Origin: an uncultured Lachnospiraceae bacterium
Lineage (GTDB): Bacteria > Bacillota > Clostridia > Lachnospirales > Lachnospiraceae
Length of the DNA stretch: 14,939 nucleotides
Direction of reading: 5' to 3'
Assembly (NCBI GenBank): GCA_958426095.1
Contig: CATZYB010000040.1
Coordinates: 1-14,939, forward strand
Every line of letters starts with the position of its first letter. Position 1 is the stretch's first letter. A model generated the notes under the pieces. It searched no databases. It was not told where the DNA came from and was given only the letters and a program-made list of their open reading frames with translations. The translations under genes and the position numbers were made by a program. Positions 1-6,590 of this stretch are shown piece after piece.

Positions 1-6
1 TGGATA

Positions 7-29
7 ATTCCTTACTGGCTGTAAGGGAT
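7..29. promoter_or_regulatory. Small dyad upstream of the CPBP protease gene
   Basis: CCTTAC (10-15) and GTAAGG (21-26) form a perfect 6-bp inverted repeat around a 5-nt loop, extended to 9 bp by two A-T pairs and one G-T pair. No T-run follows, so it is not an obvious terminator. It could be an operator for the downstream gene or the end of something upstream of the window. No convincing -35/-10 pair could be fixed in 30-57. The downstream gene has a good GGAGG at 58-62. Confidence 0.3.
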
Positions 30-69
30 ATTACCCATAAATATATTGTAGTAGAACGGAGGACAAAAA

Positions 70-1134
70 ATGAACTCAAAAACAGACAAAAAACAACTGA
101 TTATTTTTCTTATTGTGGCCTATGGAATTACCTTTCTGATGGGATTCCCCATGTGGTATGGATATTCCAGACAACTGGATTTGACTGCCTTTGTCAATAC
201 CCAAATGATGTATCCGGCCGCCGGCGTCATGCTGTCATATCTACTGACCCGAAAAAACGATTCGGATATGCCGAAATTGTTTTTCTTCGGCTTTCTTTTT
301 ATCACCGCATTAATGCTCATATCTTCCATACTATCTGTCATACAGCCGGAAAAGGTTCTTGAGATGCCCGGCGGCACAGTGCCTTTCTGGCAGATGATCA
401 TGCAGTTGATTATGATGGGCGGAAGTATTCTTGGCTGGATTTTTCTGCTCATATCCGGAAAAAAGCGCCGAAAGGCCTACGGTTTGAACGGAAAGTGCTG
501 GAGAGCTTCTCTTCTTTGCATTTTGCTCTTTCTTGTACTCTATTTTTTAAGAGCAGGCATTGGCTTTATTTCTGCCGGCCAGTTTAATGTATTTGCAGAG
601 ATTTTGACCTCTACAGATACATGGATTTATATAGCCTCCATGCCGCTGAACTTTCTCCTTGTTTTTGTTGCCTTTTTCGGAGAAGAATACGGCTGGCGTT
701 ATTACCTGCAGCCGATGTTGCAAAAACGCTTTGGACTCCGAACCGGCGTACTTATCCTCGGTATCGTGTGGGGCTTATGGCACCTGCCGGTAGATTTCCT
801 TTACTATGTATCTCCAGAACAAGGCATCATTATGCTTGTCAGCCAGCTCATTACCTGCGTCACCTACGGAATATTCTTTGGCTTCGTCTATATGAAAACC
901 AATAATATATGGGCTGTCGTTCTCATTCATTTTTTCAATAATAACCTGGCTCCGGTCATTGCCAGTACCTACACGGCGGATGTGCTTCAAAATCAAACCA
1001 TATCCTGGTCCCAGATTCCATGGTCACTGGTTATTAGCGGACTTCTTTTCGGATTCTTCCTGCTGGCAAAACCATTCCGAAAAAAAGAAACAGATATATG
1101 CAGCTTTAGTATCTCTGATGAACAAAGTCTTTGA
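70..1134 (+). CDS. CPBP-family intramembrane metalloprotease (CAAX/Abi type)
   Basis: Predicted polytopic membrane protein of 354 residues, mostly hydrophobic. The C-terminal half carries the CPBP (Abi) signature: motif 1 EEYGWR with glutamates 205-206 and arginine 210, motif 2 GLWHLP with histidine 238, and motif 3 HFFNN with histidine 287. In this family these residues line a membrane-embedded glutamyl protease or metalloprotease site. Known relatives act in prenyl-protein processing, bacteriocin self-immunity or regulated proteolysis. The substrate here is unknown. The N-terminal half (about residues 9-130) has several further hydrophobic segments, and the tail after residue 335 is charged. 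The start is supported by GGAGG at 58-62, 7 bases before the ATG. The gene stands alone and converges on the MATE gene with only 26 bases between stop codons. The family call is secure; the role is not. Confidence 0.85.
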   Translation: MNSKTDKKQLIIFLIVAYGITFLMGFPMWYGYSRQLDLTAFVNTQMMYPAAGVMLSYLLTRKNDSDMPKLFFFGFLFITALMLISSILSVIQPEKVLEMPGGTVPFWQMIMQLIMMGGSILGWIFLLISGKKRRKAYGLNGKCWRASLLCILLFLVLYFLRAGIGFISAGQFNVFAEILTSTDTWIYIASMPLNFLLVFVAFFGEEYGWRYYLQPMLQKRFGLRTGVLILGIVWGLWHLPVDFLYYVSPEQGIIMLVSQLITCVTYGIFFGFVYMKTNNIWAVVLIHFFNNNLAPVIASTYTADVLQNQTISWSQIPWSLVISGLLFGFFLLAKPFRKKETDICSFSISDEQSL

Positions 1135-1160
1135 GCCATAGCTACAATTCCGGTCATGAA

Positions 1161-2486
1161 TTATTTCTTTCTTTTAGACATATGGACATAGACCGGCAGC
1201 AGAAGGCTCACTGCACCCAGCCATGCCAGAGGACTGGCAAGGCAAATGCCCGTATATCCCAGCACCAAGGATAAACCGAAGGTCCCGGCGATCCGCATCA
1301 CCAACTCCACAATACAGGCGGCAAAGGGTGCCCCGCTGTTTCCCATGCTTTGAACGGTAGACCGGACAATGAGCAACAGTCCAAGAAGCAGATAAAAGGG
1401 CGCCACCGCCATTAAATAACCATTGGCATATTTAACGATTTCCGCCGATGGTTCATTGAGAAACATCGGAACAACCCAGCCGCGGCCCAGCAAAATAAGC
1501 GCGCAGAGCAGCACATTCGTAATTTCTGTCTGCACCAGCCCGGCTTTCACCCCACTGCGGATTCTTTCCATGAATCCAGCGCCATAATTCTGCGCCACAT
1601 AATTGGCAATCGCCACGCCAAAGGCATTATTGATCAAAACAGAGAGCTGGTCGACCTTTGTCGCCGCCGTATATCCGGCAATAGCTTCCGGTCCGATGGC
1701 ATTGACGGCGGCCTGCATAGCCAGCTGGCCGATACACATAACAGACATCTGAAATCCCATAGGGAAACCGTATTTCAAATGAACGATTGAAACATTTCTA
1801 AAATTCTCAAAATCTTTCTTAGAAATATGAAGTACCGAAAACTTTTTCAGCCCCACCCACGTGCTGAGTACCGCCGACAAAAACTGGGATAAAACCGTGG
1901 CCCAGGCGGCTCCGGCCACCCCCATGGACAGGGGAACAATAAATACAACGTCCAGTACAATATTTAACAAAGATGAAAATACAAGAAAATATAACGGCGT
2001 TTTACTGTCACCGAGAGCCCTGAGCATATTGGAAATCATATTATAAAATACAGTGGCTCCGGTCCCCAAAAGTACCGCAAACATATAATCATATGCCATC
2101 GTATAAATCTGCCCCGGCGTCTGCATCCAGCGCAAAATCGGGTGTGACAGCGCCGCGCCGATCACTGTCAGAACTACCGCAAATACGACGCTCCACACGG
2201 TGGAAACAGCCACGCTCTGCCTCATCGCCAGCTCATCACCGGCCCCGCACTTTTGTCCCAGACAAATGCCAAAGCCTCCGGTAACTCCCTGGATAAAACA
2301 AAGCACAAAATAAATGATAATACTTGTCGCTCCCACAGCCGCCAGCGCATCCGCCCCTAAAATCTTTCCGACGATGACCGAATCCGCCAGAGTATAAAAC
2401 AACTGAAACAAATTTCCCCCGATGACCGGAAGGGCAAATTGAAATAGTACCTGAGATGGTTTTCCTTTTGTCAAATCCCGTGCCAT
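1161..2486 (-). CDS. MATE-family multidrug efflux transporter
   Basis: A 441-residue protein with about 12 hydrophobic segments, the usual size of MATE (NorM/DinF-like) exporters. The N-terminus (LTKGKP, then FALPVIGGNLFQLFYTLADS at about 17-36) and the following VGKILGADALAAVGAT stretch are typical of the clostridial MATE branch. A second, weakly related half begins near residue 235 (YGFPMGFQMSVM), in line with the two-lobed fold. Family members use Na+ or H+ gradients to export cationic drugs, dyes or metabolites across the cytoplasmic membrane. The substrate cannot be read from sequence. The start is supported by GGAGG (+ strand 2496-2500) 9 bases upstream. The gene is transcribed away from the SOS operon and its promoter does not share the LexA boxes. 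Confidence 0.9.
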   Translation of the reverse strand: MARDLTKGKPSQVLFQFALPVIGGNLFQLFYTLADSVIVGKILGADALAAVGATSIIIYFVLCFIQGVTGGFGICLGQKCGAGDELAMRQSVAVSTVWSVVFAVVLTVIGAALSHPILRWMQTPGQIYTMAYDYMFAVLLGTGATVFYNMISNMLRALGDSKTPLYFLVFSSLLNIVLDVVFIVPLSMGVAGAAWATVLSQFLSAVLSTWVGLKKFSVLHISKKDFENFRNVSIVHLKYGFPMGFQMSVMCIGQLAMQAAVNAIGPEAIAGYTAATKVDQLSVLINNAFGVAIANYVAQNYGAGFMERIRSGVKAGLVQTEITNVLLCALILLGRGWVVPMFLNEPSAEIVKYANGYLMAVAPFYLLLGLLLIVRSTVQSMGNSGAPFAACIVELVMRIAGTFGLSLVLGYTGICLASPLAWLGAVSLLLPVYVHMSKRKK

Positions 2487-2498
2487 ATGTACAAGCCT

Positions 2499-2532
2499 CC
2501 TCTTAGCAGTCTAAAACACAGCGCCTCTTAGC
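2499..2532. repeat. Direct repeat CCTCTTAGC in the MATE 5' untranslated region
   Basis: CCTCTTAGC occurs at 2499-2507 and again at 2524-2532, 25 bp apart. In the mRNA sense these read GCTAAGAGG, and the copy nearest the gene overlaps the ribosome-binding site. It may be a small local duplication, or a duplicated protein or RNA binding site. Confidence 0.4.
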
Positions 2533-2540
2533 ATTTCAAA

Positions 2541-2569
2541 AGTATAGCACCTCCTTTAAAAACCCGCAA
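2541..2569 (-). promoter_or_regulatory. Predicted sigma-A promoter of the MATE gene
   Basis: On the - strand, TTGCGG (+ strand 2564-2569) is followed after 17 bases by TATACT (2541-2546). Transcription would start near 2534, giving a leader of about 48 bases that contains both GCTAAGAGG repeats. Confidence 0.55.
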
Positions 2570-2636
2570 CAGAAAACACCTTTTTTCTCTTAAAAGGATT
2601 TCCATAAACTTCCACAAACGCAAATACTCTATCCTC

Positions 2637-2691
2637 TTGACTTTTTCGAACTTTTGTTCTAAACTTATTGTATATTTCAGAACATTTGTTT
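2637..2691 (+). promoter_or_regulatory. SOS promoter with two LexA boxes
   Basis: TTGACT (2637-2642) and TAAACT (2660-2665) are spaced 17 bp and form a good sigma-A promoter. A perfect Gram-positive LexA/DinR core, GAAC-TTTT-GTTC (2648-2659, preceded by C and followed by T), fills the spacer. A second near-perfect core, GAAC-ATTT-GTTT (2680-2691), lies 32 bp (about three helical turns) downstream, just past the expected start site. LexA bound here would block RNA polymerase directly, so the polymerase and yolD genes should be DNA-damage inducible. Confidence 0.85.
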
Positions 2692-2720
2692 GTTTTTTAC
2701 ATTAAAAAGGGGGTTTAGGA

Positions 2721-4058
2721 ATGTCCAACACTTATATCGCCATTGATTTAAAAAGCTTTTATGCTTCCGTGGAATGTGTAGAACGCGGTCTTGACCCTCT
2801 GACAACTCATTTAGTTGTTGCTGATGAAAGCCGCACGGATAAAACAATTTGTCTCGCCGTCTCTCCCTCCCTGAAAGCCTATGGCATTCCTGGCCGGGCC
2901 AGGCTCTTTGAAGTAAAAGAAAAATTAAAACAGATAAAAGCCGCTACCGGGAAAACCATCGATTTCATTATAGCCAAACCACAGATGCAGCGCTACATCG
3001 ATGTATCCGCATATATTTACAGTATTTATCTGAAATATATCAGCGCCGACGATATTCATGTCTACTCCATTGATGAGGTATTTATGGATATTACCTCTTA
3101 CAAAGCTATCCACCGTTATCCCGATGGCACTCCCATGTCTCCCTATGACTTGACCAAGACAATCATCTTGGACGTTCTTGCCTGCACCGGGATTACCGCC
3201 ACCGCCGGAATCGGACCCAACCTTTATCTTGCAAAAATCGCCATGGATATTGTTGCAAAGCATGTGGAACCCGATACTGATGGTGTCCGCATCGCCGAGC
3301 TGGATGAGCTGTATTATCGGAAACTGCTCTGGAATCACCGCCCGCTGACATCCTTCTGGCGTATCGGAAAGGGCATTGCCAATCGTCTGGCTGCCAACGC
3401 CATGTACACCATGGGAGATGTGGCGATGATGTCCCTGTACAACGAGGACTTATTATTCCGCCTTTTCGGTATTGATGCAGAACTTTTAATAGACCACGCC
3501 TGGGGCGTAGAACCGGTCACTATGAAAGACATAAAAAACTACAAACCGGAAACAAATTCCACCGGCTCCGGCCAGGTGCTTCCATGTCCCTATTCCAAAG
3601 ATAAGGGCCGTCTGGTCCTTCATGAAATGACAGACAGCCTGGCTCTTGAGCTGGTCGATAAAGGACTCGTCACAAATCAAGTCGTTCTGCACGTTGGATA
3701 CGACAAAAATAATGAATCCTATTCCGGTCCGTTACACATCAACCACTTTGGCCAGTCTGTCCCAAAACCAGCCCACGGAAGCATTCACCTGAACTTTCAC
3801 ACTTCCTCGGCTCTGGAAATTTCCACCGCAGCACTGGCGCTCTATGAGCGCATTGTCCATCCAAAGCTTATGATTCACCGGCTGACCGTAACTTTTAACA
3901 ATGTCATTTTGGAAACTGAGGCAGATAATTACCTGCAATACGACCTATTCACAACGCCATCAGAAATTGAACGCAGACAACAAAAACGTCAACGGGACCA
4001 GCGGCTTCAAAAAACCATGCTGTCTATTCAGAAAAAATATGGAAAAACGCCATACTAA
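2721..4058 (+). CDS. Y-family DNA polymerase (UvrX/YqjW type), C-terminus lost by frameshift
   Basis: Error-prone translesion polymerase of the Gram-positive UmuC/DinB-like branch. Catalytic acidic residues are visible: aspartate 9 in AIDLKSFYASVE and the pair D118-E119 in YSIDEVFMDIT. Tyrosine 14 sits where the UmuC-type steric gate is expected. The little-finger approach motif GIGPNLYLAKIAMD (163-176) follows. The ATG is preceded by a purine-rich AAGGGGG (about 2708-2714). The open frame ends early, after KKYGKTPY (445 residues). A single extra A in the A-run at 4043-4047 would instead extend it by 27 residues to a stop at 4127-4129, giving about 469 residues and restoring the IGGH-containing tail I recall from relatives. 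The gene is led by LexA boxes and followed by a yolD partner, the usual pairing. Whether the break is real, a sequencing error or recoded is open; the catalytic core is intact. Confidence 0.9.
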   Translation: MSNTYIAIDLKSFYASVECVERGLDPLTTHLVVADESRTDKTICLAVSPSLKAYGIPGRARLFEVKEKLKQIKAATGKTIDFIIAKPQMQRYIDVSAYIYSIYLKYISADDIHVYSIDEVFMDITSYKAIHRYPDGTPMSPYDLTKTIILDVLACTGITATAGIGPNLYLAKIAMDIVAKHVEPDTDGVRIAELDELYYRKLLWNHRPLTSFWRIGKGIANRLAANAMYTMGDVAMMSLYNEDLLFRLFGIDAELLIDHAWGVEPVTMKDIKNYKPETNSTGSGQVLPCPYSKDKGRLVLHEMTDSLALELVDKGLVTNQVVLHVGYDKNNESYSGPLHINHFGQSVPKPAHGSIHLNFHTSSALEISTAALALYERIVHPKLMIHRLTVTFNNVILETEADNYLQYDLFTTPSEIERRQQKRQRDQRLQKTMLSIQKKYGKTPY

Positions 4059-4129
4059 AGGGCATGAATCTGGAAGACGGGGCGACTGCTATGGAGCGCA
4101 ATCAGCAAATCGGCGGCCACAGAGCATAA
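4043..4129 (+). pseudogene. Out-of-frame C-terminal tail of the Y-family polymerase
   Basis: Reading in the -1 frame from the A-run at 4043-4047 gives NAILKG, then MNLEDGATAMERNQ, then QIGGHRA and a TAA at 4127-4129. From memory of the family, a tail with the pattern GMNL-x-GAT-x(2)-ERN-x-QIGGH is the normal C-terminus of clostridial Y-family polymerases of this type. The stop would then fall 3 bases before the yolD AGGAG (4133-4137), as expected for an operon. The tail shows no other damage, so the frame change is either very recent, artificial or bypassed. Confidence 0.75.
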
Positions 4130-4147
4130 AAAAGGAGAAAACGATCT

Positions 4148-4558
4148 ATGGCTTTAAATATCTCGAACCGCTACAACGATATTATACATCTGTCTCGTCC
4201 GGCTTCGAAACATCCCCATATGTCGAAGGCTGACCGGGCAAAAATTTTTTCCCCTTTTGCGGCCTTAAAAGGCCACACGGAGGCCATCCAGCGCAAAGAA
4301 ATCCCCCGGGTAAACAAAATCCTCTTATCCGACGAAATGACAGAGGCCCTCGAAAGAAAAATGGCATCATTAAAAAAAGGCCAGACGATTACTCTGACCT
4401 ATTTTTTCCCGGACTACGGCTCTGACGGCGCCGGTGGAATGGCCGAAGGCTTATACCTTACGAGAACCGGCGCCATACAAAATATCGATATTCTATTTAA
4501 AACACTAAAAATCGATGACTTGCAAATTAAATTTGAGGATATCATCGATATAACTTAA
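4148..4558 (+). CDS. YolD-like protein, partner of the Y-family polymerase
   Basis: Small soluble protein of 136 residues. The segment HMSKADRAKIFSPFAALKG (about 24-42) is the hallmark of YolD-like proteins. Genes of this family sit beside uvrX/yqjW-type polymerases in Bacillus (YolD-UvrX, YqjX-YqjW) and in many mobile elements. The biochemical role is not established; because the pairing resembles UmuD-UmuC, an accessory or regulatory subunit role has been guessed. The start is supported by AGGAG (4133-4137) 10 bases before the ATG. It is the second gene of the SOS operon, with no promoter visible between it and the polymerase. The C-terminal half (DLQIKFEDIIDIT) is an acidic beta-rich ending normal for the family. 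Confidence 0.8.
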   Translation: MALNISNRYNDIIHLSRPASKHPHMSKADRAKIFSPFAALKGHTEAIQRKEIPRVNKILLSDEMTEALERKMASLKKGQTITLTYFFPDYGSDGAGGMAEGLYLTRTGAIQNIDILFKTLKIDDLQIKFEDIIDIT

Positions 4559-4572
4559 ACTATCTACTTAAA

Positions 4573-4612
4573 AACCCTTGAAAATGCCCAATTCATAGGA
4601 TTTTCAAGGGTT
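4573..4612 (-). terminator. Bidirectional intrinsic terminator between yolD and tsf
   Basis: AACCCTTGAAAAT (4573-4585) pairs perfectly with ATTTTCAAGGGTT (4600-4612): a 13-bp stem with a 14-nt loop. On the - strand the hairpin runs into five U (A-run 4570-4574), so it fits termination of tsf best. On the + strand the following bases are only moderately T-rich, so it may also end the polymerase-yolD transcript, less efficiently. Confidence 0.8.
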
Positions 4613-4622
4613 CTAAATTCAT

Positions 4623-5564
4623 TTAGTTTCCAGCCATCTGTTTTGCAACTTCTTCAGCGAAGTTTTCTTCTTTTTTCTCCATACCTTCGCCGGTTTCAAA
4701 ACGTACAAAGCCTTTAACTGCAACCTTTGTGCCTACGGCTTTGCCTACGGATTCAACATATTTGCCTACGGACTGTTTTCCATCTTCAGCTTTTACATAT
4801 ACCTGATCTACAAGGCAAACTTCTTTAAGCTCTTTGTTGATACGGCCTGTGATGATACCGTCGATAACCTTTTCCGGTTTCTTGGATTCTTTCGGGTCGT
4901 TCATGATCTGAGCAAGAAGGATTTCTTTTTCATGGGCGATATAATCTTCGCTTACTTCGGAACGGTCTGTATACTGAGGTTTCAAAGCTGCTACCTGCAT
5001 AGCAACGTTTTTACCGCATTCAAGAACTGCTTCATCTGCAGAGTCTGTTGTCAGTTCAACAAGAACGCCGATTTTTCCGCCGGCATGGATATAAGTTGCA
5101 AGAACGCCGTCAGCGCTGACAACCTTTTCAAAACGACGGATGCTTAATTTTTCGCCAATGATAGCGATTTTCTGGGATAATGCCTGCTCTACTGTCAAGC
5201 TTGCATCGTCAATCCACGGTTCAGCCATAAGCTCTTCAATTGTTTTTGCGTTTGTAGCCAGAACCTGAGCTGCTACTCTTGCTACATATGTCTGAAATTC
5301 AGCATTTTTTGCAACGAAGTCTGTTTCGCTGTTGACTTCCACAACTGCACCTGTTTTATGATCATCGGAAAGAATGGTCGCTACCAGACCTTCTGCTGCA
5401 ATTCTGTTTGCTTTTTTAGCAATAGCTGCAAGACCTTTTTCTCTTAAAAATTCGATAGCTTTCTCTTTATCTCCGTTTGTTTCAGTCAGAGCTTTTTTAC
5501 AGTCCATCATACCTGCTCCGGTGAGTTCTCTTAATTCTTTTACCATTGCTGCTGTAATTGCCAT
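4623..5564 (-). CDS. tsf: Translation elongation factor Ts
   Basis: EF-Ts is the cytoplasmic guanine-nucleotide exchange factor that releases GDP from EF-Tu. The 313-residue product has the N-terminal UBA-like domain (residues 1-50, AAMVKELRELTGAGMMDCKK) and the EF-Tu-contacting TDFVAKN motif (81-87), followed by the core and dimerisation regions. Length is normal for clostridial EF-Ts. The ATG is 8 bases from GGAGG (+ strand 5573-5577). It follows rpsB, as in most bacteria, but an intrinsic terminator lies in the 151-base gap, so its expression probably depends on read-through or a weak internal promoter. The expected next genes pyrH and frr are absent; the transcript ends at the hairpin 4573-4612 instead. 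Confidence 0.97.
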   Translation of the reverse strand: MAITAAMVKELRELTGAGMMDCKKALTETNGDKEKAIEFLREKGLAAIAKKANRIAAEGLVATILSDDHKTGAVVEVNSETDFVAKNAEFQTYVARVAAQVLATNAKTIEELMAEPWIDDASLTVEQALSQKIAIIGEKLSIRRFEKVVSADGVLATYIHAGGKIGVLVELTTDSADEAVLECGKNVAMQVAALKPQYTDRSEVSEDYIAHEKEILLAQIMNDPKESKKPEKVIDGIITGRINKELKEVCLVDQVYVKAEDGKQSVGKYVESVGKAVGTKVAVKGFVRFETGEGMEKKEENFAEEVAKQMAGN

Positions 5565-5653
5565 GATTCATTCCTCCATAATTTTTTCTTTATTTGATAT
5601 ATTTCTTAATTCTTTTCTGTCGTATTCTGCACGGTTTCGTGCGCCATTTGCTT

Positions 5654-5694
5654 AAAAAAGCTGTCTCAAGATTAAAAACTAATTTTGAGACAGC
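5654..5694 (-). terminator. Intrinsic terminator/attenuator between rpsB and tsf
   Basis: On the - strand, GCTGTCTCAAAATT (5694-5681) pairs with AATCTTGAGACAGC (5673-5660) through a 7-nt loop. It forms a 14-bp stem with one G-U pair, followed directly by six U (A-run 5654-5659). This is a textbook Rho-independent terminator placed inside the rpsB-tsf operon. Partial termination here would make more S2 than EF-Ts; an rpsB-tsf intercistronic attenuator is also known in Escherichia coli. Confidence 0.85.
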
Positions 5695-5715
5695 ACTTTA
5701 AGTCATAAGCTCTGA

Positions 5716-6444
5716 TTATTCAGCAACTTCCTCTGCTGCTTCTTCAACATCAGCCATCTGAACACCCTGGTTTGCTTCGATTACTGCATCAGCCATCTTG
5801 GAAACGATTAATTTAACCGCACGGATTGCATCATCGTTACCTGGGATTACATAATCCAGTTCTTCCGGATCACAGTTTGTATCTGCGATACCGATCAACG
5901 GAATACCTAATACATGAGCTTCCTGTACACAGATTCTTTCCTTTTTAGGGTCTACAACGAAAATCGCATCAGGAATTCTTTTCATGTTCTTGATACCGCC
6001 AAGGTTTTTCTCAAGTTTTTCCCACTCTTTCTTCAGTGCGATAACTTCCTTTTTAGGCAATACTTCGAATGTGCCGTCTTCAGCCATAGCCTCGATCTGT
6101 TTCAATCTTGAAATACGGCTCTGAATTGTTTTGAAGTTTGTCAGCATACCGCCAAGCCATCTCTGATTTACATAGAACATACCGCAGCGTTCTGCTTCTG
6201 TGCGGATAGCGTCCTGAGCCTGCTTCTTTGTTCCGACAAAAAGAATCGTTCCGCCGTCTGCAACGATATCTTTAATTGCATTGTAAGCATCATCTACCAT
6301 ACCCACAGATTTCTGTAAGTCAATGATATAAATACCATTTCTCTCTGTGTAGATGTACTCAGCCATTTTAGGGTTCCATCTTCTTGTCTGGTGTCCGAAA
6401 TGTACGCCGGCTTCCAGCAGCTGTTTCATAGAAATAACGCTCAT
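5716..6444 (-). CDS. rpsB: 30S ribosomal protein S2
   Basis: S2 binds late to the 30S body near the head junction and is needed for S1 or mRNA docking. The product is 242 residues from the chosen start (MSVISMKQLLEAGVHFGHQT), with the conserved RRWNPKMAEYIY block, the WLGGMLTNFKTI segment and the IPLIGIADTNCDPE stretch; the acidic tail is typical of the clostridial protein. Another in-frame ATG lies two codons upstream at 6450, but GGAGG (+ strand 6452-6456) would then be only one base from it. From 6444 the spacing is 7 bases, so 6444 is preferred. Transcription likely starts near 6542, giving a leader of roughly 90-100 bases with a folded element. Confidence 0.97.
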   Translation of the reverse strand: MSVISMKQLLEAGVHFGHQTRRWNPKMAEYIYTERNGIYIIDLQKSVGMVDDAYNAIKDIVADGGTILFVGTKKQAQDAIRTEAERCGMFYVNQRWLGGMLTNFKTIQSRISRLKQIEAMAEDGTFEVLPKKEVIALKKEWEKLEKNLGGIKNMKRIPDAIFVVDPKKERICVQEAHVLGIPLIGIADTNCDPEELDYVIPGNDDAIRAVKLIVSKMADAVIEANQGVQMADVEEAAEEVAE

Positions 6445-6470
6445 AATCATACCTCCATTGGTTTTACATC

Positions 6471-6526
6471 CGTGGACTTCATCTTTTCAGGCGACCTGTC
6501 GGCACCTGCCTGAAAATCGACCCACG
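6471..6526 (-). promoter_or_regulatory. Structured rpsB leader RNA, candidate S2 autoregulatory element
   Basis: In the - strand transcript, an outer stem CGTGG/CCACG (+ strand 6471-6475 with 6522-6526) encloses a perfect 9-bp inner stem TTTTCAGGC/GCCTGAAAA (6484-6492 with 6508-6516). An internal loop lies between the stems, and the 15-nt apical region is G-rich (GGTGCCGACAGG). No T-run follows, and the element ends 15 bases before the ribosome-binding site. Position and shape fit a ribosomal-protein leader through which S2 represses its own operon, but this is inference. Confidence 0.5.
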
Positions 6527-6548
6527 TGTCATATTTTTACAAAATAGG

Positions 6549-6578
6549 ATTATAACACAAAAGGCTCGCATTAAGCAA
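6549..6578 (-). promoter_or_regulatory. Predicted rpsB promoter
   Basis: A perfect TATAAT on the - strand (+ strand 6549-6554) is preceded by TTGCTT (6573-6578) with an 18-bp spacer. The -35 lies inside the right arm of the codY terminator hairpin, so the two signals overlap. Confidence 0.6.
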
Positions 6579-6585
6579 GCCTTTT
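6559..6585 (-). terminator. Terminator of codY
   Basis: On the - strand AAAAGGCTTGC and GCGAGCCTTTT pair around a 5-nt loop (TTAAT): an 11-bp stem with one G-U pair. It begins 5 bases after the codY stop codon. The U-run is short (TTTT, then GTG), so some read-through into rpsB is possible. Confidence 0.7.
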
Positions 6586-6590
6586 ATACC

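Noticed and set aside
1146..1162. AATTC/GAATT inverted repeat between the CPBP and MATE genes as a terminator
   Set aside because: The stem is only 5 bp of mainly A-T pairs and the following T-rich run is part of the MATE coding end; too weak to call.
2925..3338. 137-codon open frame on the - strand inside the polymerase gene
   Set aside because: Shadow of the polymerase coding frame, with no start signal or recognisable domain.
3901..4233. + strand open frame bridging the polymerase end and yolD
   Set aside because: It lies in a different frame from both the polymerase and its detached tail and has no family features; it overlaps two real genes.
6444..6450. Earlier ATG codons for rpsB (6450) and likewise codY (7367)
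   Set aside because: In both cases the GGAGG would be 0-1 base from the ATG; the internal ATG two codons later has normal 6-7 base spacing and matches the family N-terminus.
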